A stretch of DNA of 8,567 bases, taken from NCBI GenBank assembly GCA_021815535.1, contig JAKAGL010000086.1:1-8567 (forward strand). Direction: 5' to 3'. A program made the position numbers and the translations under genes. Below, piece after piece: positions 6,573 to 8,567 of the stretch (position 1 is its first letter; each line of letters begins with the position of its first letter). The DNA is from a bacterium. Its GTDB lineage: Bacteria; Nitrospinota_A; UBA7883; JACRGQ01. The notes under the pieces are model-generated. The model was not told the origin of the DNA and did not search any database. It saw only the letters and a program-made list of their open reading frames with translations.

Positions 6573-7598
6573 ATGGCATACACCATCGAAGCGCAAAACC
6601 TCGTCAAGACCTTTACGGTGAACGAATCGGGCAAAGGGCTGCTGGGCGCGGTAAAAGCGCTGTTCAGCACCAAGAAACGGATCATCCACGCCGTGGAAAA
6701 TATCAGCTTTAACATCGGGCAGGGAGAATTCGCCGGTTACGTCGGCGAGAACGGCGCGGGGAAAAGCACCACCATAAAAATGCTCACCGGTATCCTCGTC
6801 CCCTCCGGCGGGGTGGCCCGGGTAAACGGTGTGGTGCCGTACGAGAACCGGCGGGAGAACAGCAAGAACATCGGCGTGGTTTTTGGGCAACGGACGCAGT
6901 TGTGGTGGGACCTGCCGGTGCGCGAGAGTTTCGAGATCCTGCGCGTCATCTACCGCGTATCGAAGGGGGATTTCGACGCCTCCATGGCGCACCTCTCGAA
7001 AGGACTGGGGCTGGACGGGTTGCTGGAAATGCCGGTGCGCAAGCTCTCGCTGGGCCAGCGGATGCGGTGCGACATCGCCGCCTCGCTCATTCACCGCCCC
7101 GCGGTGCTGTTTCTTGACGAGCCGACCATCGGCCTCGACGTGCTGGCGAAAGAGAACATCCGCTCGTTCCTGCGGGAACTCAACGCAAAGGACGGCACCA
7201 CCATCATCCTCACCACGCACGACATGAACGACATCGAGCAACTCTGCAAACGGATCATCATCCTGGACAAGGGGCGCATCGTGCACGACGGCCCCACCGA
7301 CGAGCTGAAAAAGAAATTCCCGCACGACAAGATCATCGAGGTCGATTTCGAGCGCGAAGTGGCCGCACTGCCGCTGGTGCCGGAGTTGGAGCCGATACGG
7401 CGCGACGGAAAAAAGATGTGGCTGCGGCACGCCAACGGCTCGTCCGGGCTGGCGTTGGCCATCGGCAAACTGGCCAGCCTGTACCCGGTGAAAGACCTTT
7501 CGGTGCGCGAACCGTCGGTGGAACTCATCGTCCGCTCCATCTACGAAAAGACGGCGGCGCTTCCGGCGTTTGCGCAGGGAGAAAAGGCGGCGGAATGA
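6573..7598 (+). CDS. ABC-2-type exporter ATP-binding protein (COG4586 type)
   Basis: Cytoplasmic ATPase subunit, 341 residues from the ATG at 6573, that powers an ABC-2 membrane exporter with the two downstream permeases. Motifs: Walker A GENGAGKST (58-66), Q-loop VFGQRTQLWWDLP (103-115, this extended form is characteristic of the COG4586 subgroup), ABC signature LSLGQRMR (158-165, a variant of LSGGQ with Leu in place of the first Gly, usual in this subgroup), Walker B VLFLDEP (178-184), D-loop GLD (187-189) and H216 in LTTHD. A C-terminal extension of about 90 residues (250-341) is typical of this family. ATG 6573 was chosen because MAYTIEAQNLVKTF matches family N-termini; an in-frame TTG at 6555 would add six residues. 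No clear Shine-Dalgarno precedes either. The stop overlaps the permease start (ATGA). The substrate cannot be told from sequence. Confidence 0.94.
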   Translation: MAYTIEAQNLVKTFTVNESGKGLLGAVKALFSTKKRIIHAVENISFNIGQGEFAGYVGENGAGKSTTIKMLTGILVPSGGVARVNGVVPYENRRENSKNIGVVFGQRTQLWWDLPVRESFEILRVIYRVSKGDFDASMAHLSKGLGLDGLLEMPVRKLSLGQRMRCDIAASLIHRPAVLFLDEPTIGLDVLAKENIRSFLRELNAKDGTTIILTTHDMNDIEQLCKRIIILDKGRIVHDGPTDELKKKFPHDKIIEVDFEREVAALPLVPELEPIRRDGKKMWLRHANGSSGLALAIGKLASLYPVKDLSVREPSVELIVRSIYEKTAALPAFAQGEKAAE

Positions 7599-8389
7599 AC
7601 CATACGGTATTCGGCAAATTCGCCGCCGTGTCGTTCCAGAAAGAGATCACGTACCGCTTCGATTACTTCATGGCGGTGCTCAACGGCTTTCTGTACATCT
7701 TCATCTTCACCGCGCTCTGGCGGGCGCTCTATGCGCAGGGAGCCAGCGTGGGGAACTTCACCGCCGCCAGCCTCACGGGATACGCCGTGGTGGCGATGGT
7801 GATACGCATCTCGTTCTCGATGGACGACACCACCATAGCGCAAAAAGTGCGCGATGGCTCCATCGCCACCGACCTGATCCGCCCCGTCTCGTTCTTCATG
7901 ATGAACCTGGCCCAGTGCATCGGCTTCTCCGCCTTCCATACCGCTGCGCGGGGGGTGCCGATACTCATCTTTTCCATTTTCCTTTTCAAGCTGAACATTC
8001 CCTTCACCGCGCAGGGCATGGCGTTTGGCGCGCTTTCGCTGGTGATGGGCTACCTCATCCTTTTCATGCTCAACTACCTCTTCGGGCTGATCGCCTTCTG
8101 GGTCATCGAGGTCTTTCCTTTCCAACTGATGAAATACGGCCTGCTTAACCTGCTGGGAGGAAGCGTGATACCGGTCGACCTCTTCCCGCCGTTCATGAAA
8201 CCGTTCCTTACTTTGCTTCCGTTCCAGCACATCTTCTATACCCCCGCCGCCATTTTGGTGGGGCACGCCACGCCGGAACGGGCGCTCATCATGCTCGGCG
8301 AACAGGCGGTATGGGTTTTCATCATGGGGGCGGCAAGCCTGCTGGCGTGGAACGCGGGAAAAGACCGCCTGGTGATACAGGGGGGCTGA
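7595..8389 (+). CDS. ABC-2-type exporter permease (COG4587 / ABC2_membrane_6 type)
   Basis: Inner-membrane subunit of 264 residues. About six hydrophobic segments are visible, roughly at 24-46, 54-74, 98-132, 140-172, 181-222 (broken by Pro) and 230-253. The VRDGSIATDLIRPVSF stretch (85-100) is the conserved cytoplasmic loop of this permease family, expected to contact the ATPase. The start is ATG 7595-7597, overlapping the ATPase stop as ATGA, with GGAGAAAAGGCGG just upstream as a purine-rich ribosome-binding region. A longer in-frame reading from 7418 lies inside the ATPase gene and encodes non-membrane sequence, so it was discarded. The stop overlaps the next gene's ATG (TGATG). The pairing of this family with a COG4586 ATPase and a COG3694 permease is the known arrangement. 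The substrate is unknown. Confidence 0.93.
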   Translation: MNHTVFGKFAAVSFQKEITYRFDYFMAVLNGFLYIFIFTALWRALYAQGASVGNFTAASLTGYAVVAMVIRISFSMDDTTIAQKVRDGSIATDLIRPVSFFMMNLAQCIGFSAFHTAARGVPILIFSIFLFKLNIPFTAQGMAFGALSLVMGYLILFMLNYLFGLIAFWVIEVFPFQLMKYGLLNLLGGSVIPVDLFPPFMKPFLTLLPFQHIFYTPAAILVGHATPERALIMLGEQAVWVFIMGAASLLAWNAGKDRLVIQGG

Positions 8390-8567
8390 TGGAAACCCTG
8401 AAGATATACCTGGCGCTCGCCATGCGCTCCATACAGTCGCGGATGGAGTACAAGGCATCGTTCCTGATGTTCCTTGTGGCCATCTTCTTTTTCTACCTTG
8501 CGCAGTTGGGGTTGCTGATCGTGGTATTGGCCCGCTTCAAGGAGATCCACGGATGGAAGGTGGGGGA
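8389..8567 (+). CDS. Second ABC-2-type exporter permease (COG3694 type), 5' part only
   Basis: The first 59 codons are present and the gene runs off the right edge. The start METLKIYLALAMRSIQSRME and then YKASFLMFLVAIFFFYLAQL (a first TM helix at about 25-48) match the N-terminus of the COG3694-type partner permease. That family begins with an amphipathic helix, a conserved Tyr-rich turn and a hydrophobic segment. ATG 8389-8391 shares its A with the TGA of the upstream permease, so translational coupling is likely. It presumably forms a heterodimer with the first permease, energised by the ATPase encoded at 6573-7598. The call rests on context and on a short stretch of protein. Confidence 0.82.
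   Translation, partial: METLKIYLALAMRSIQSRMEYKASFLMFLVAIFFFYLAQLGLLIVVLARFKEIHGWKVG

Noticed and set aside
6495..7430. A 311-codon minus-strand open frame opposite the exporter ATPase.
   Set aside because: The plus strand encodes a complete ATPase with every ABC motif. The antisense product is His/Val/Asp-rich without motifs, and it would run across the divergent promoter region.
7418..7594. An N-terminal extension of 59 residues on the first permease, in the same frame.
   Set aside because: It lies wholly within the ATPase gene and encodes Arg/Gly-rich non-membrane sequence. The ATG at 7595 has the usual ATGA coupling and a family-like N-terminus.
7541..8458. A 305-codon minus-strand open frame opposite the permease genes.
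   Set aside because: It is the antisense of hydrophobic permease codons, giving a charged (Glu/His/Arg) pseudo-protein. It spans two coupled plus-strand genes.

Overview
This window is GC-rich, densely packed bacterial DNA. It contains two divergent gene clusters that separate at about 6510-6572. I recognise no phage, transposon, CRISPR, tRNA or rRNA sequence. The murein transglycosylase with a signal peptide, the Maf/DUF115 flagellin-glycosylation-type protein and the TrmN6-type methyltransferase suggest a flagellated Gram-negative bacterium. Gene order and protein style resemble deltaproteobacterial or Nitrospinota-like genomes, but that is an impression and I cannot assign a phylum from the sequence alone.

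Leftward cluster (minus strand, about 6508 to beyond position 1). In transcription order it holds: a small unrecognised repeat-containing ORF (6508-6293); a TrmN6/YfiC-type adenine methyltransferase (6271-5576); miaA, tRNA dimethylallyltransferase (5586-4669); a signal-peptide-bearing, helical-repeat soluble lytic transglycosylase (4672-2351); an N-acyl-D-amino-acid deacylase (2330-750); and the first 251 codons of a Maf/DUF115 motility accessory factor (753 to 1, continuing off the left edge). Spacing is operon-like throughout: gaps of about 20 nt or less, an 11-nt overlap, and ATGA and TTGA stop/start overlaps. A plausible sigma70 promoter (TTGCCC-17-TACAAT) lies just upstream of the small ORF. 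By function the cluster covers tRNA position-37 modification (two adjacent enzymes), murein turnover plus D-amino-acid processing, and probable flagellin glycosylation.

Rightward cluster (plus strand, 6573 to beyond 8567). This is a three-gene ABC-2-type exporter: an ATPase of the COG4586 type, a six-TM permease of the COG4587/ABC2_membrane_6 type, and the first 59 codons of a second permease of the COG3694 type. The genes are joined by ATGA and TGATG overlaps. The substrate is unknown.

The junction (6272-6572) is the least ordinary part. It carries the small ORF with three degenerate AGxxGK repeats, a perfect cUUCGg hairpin followed by six T's that reads as an intrinsic terminator only on the plus strand, and a compact divergent start region with no good ribosome-binding site on either side. 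Otherwise the window is conventional, and I see no convincing undescribed multi-gene system.
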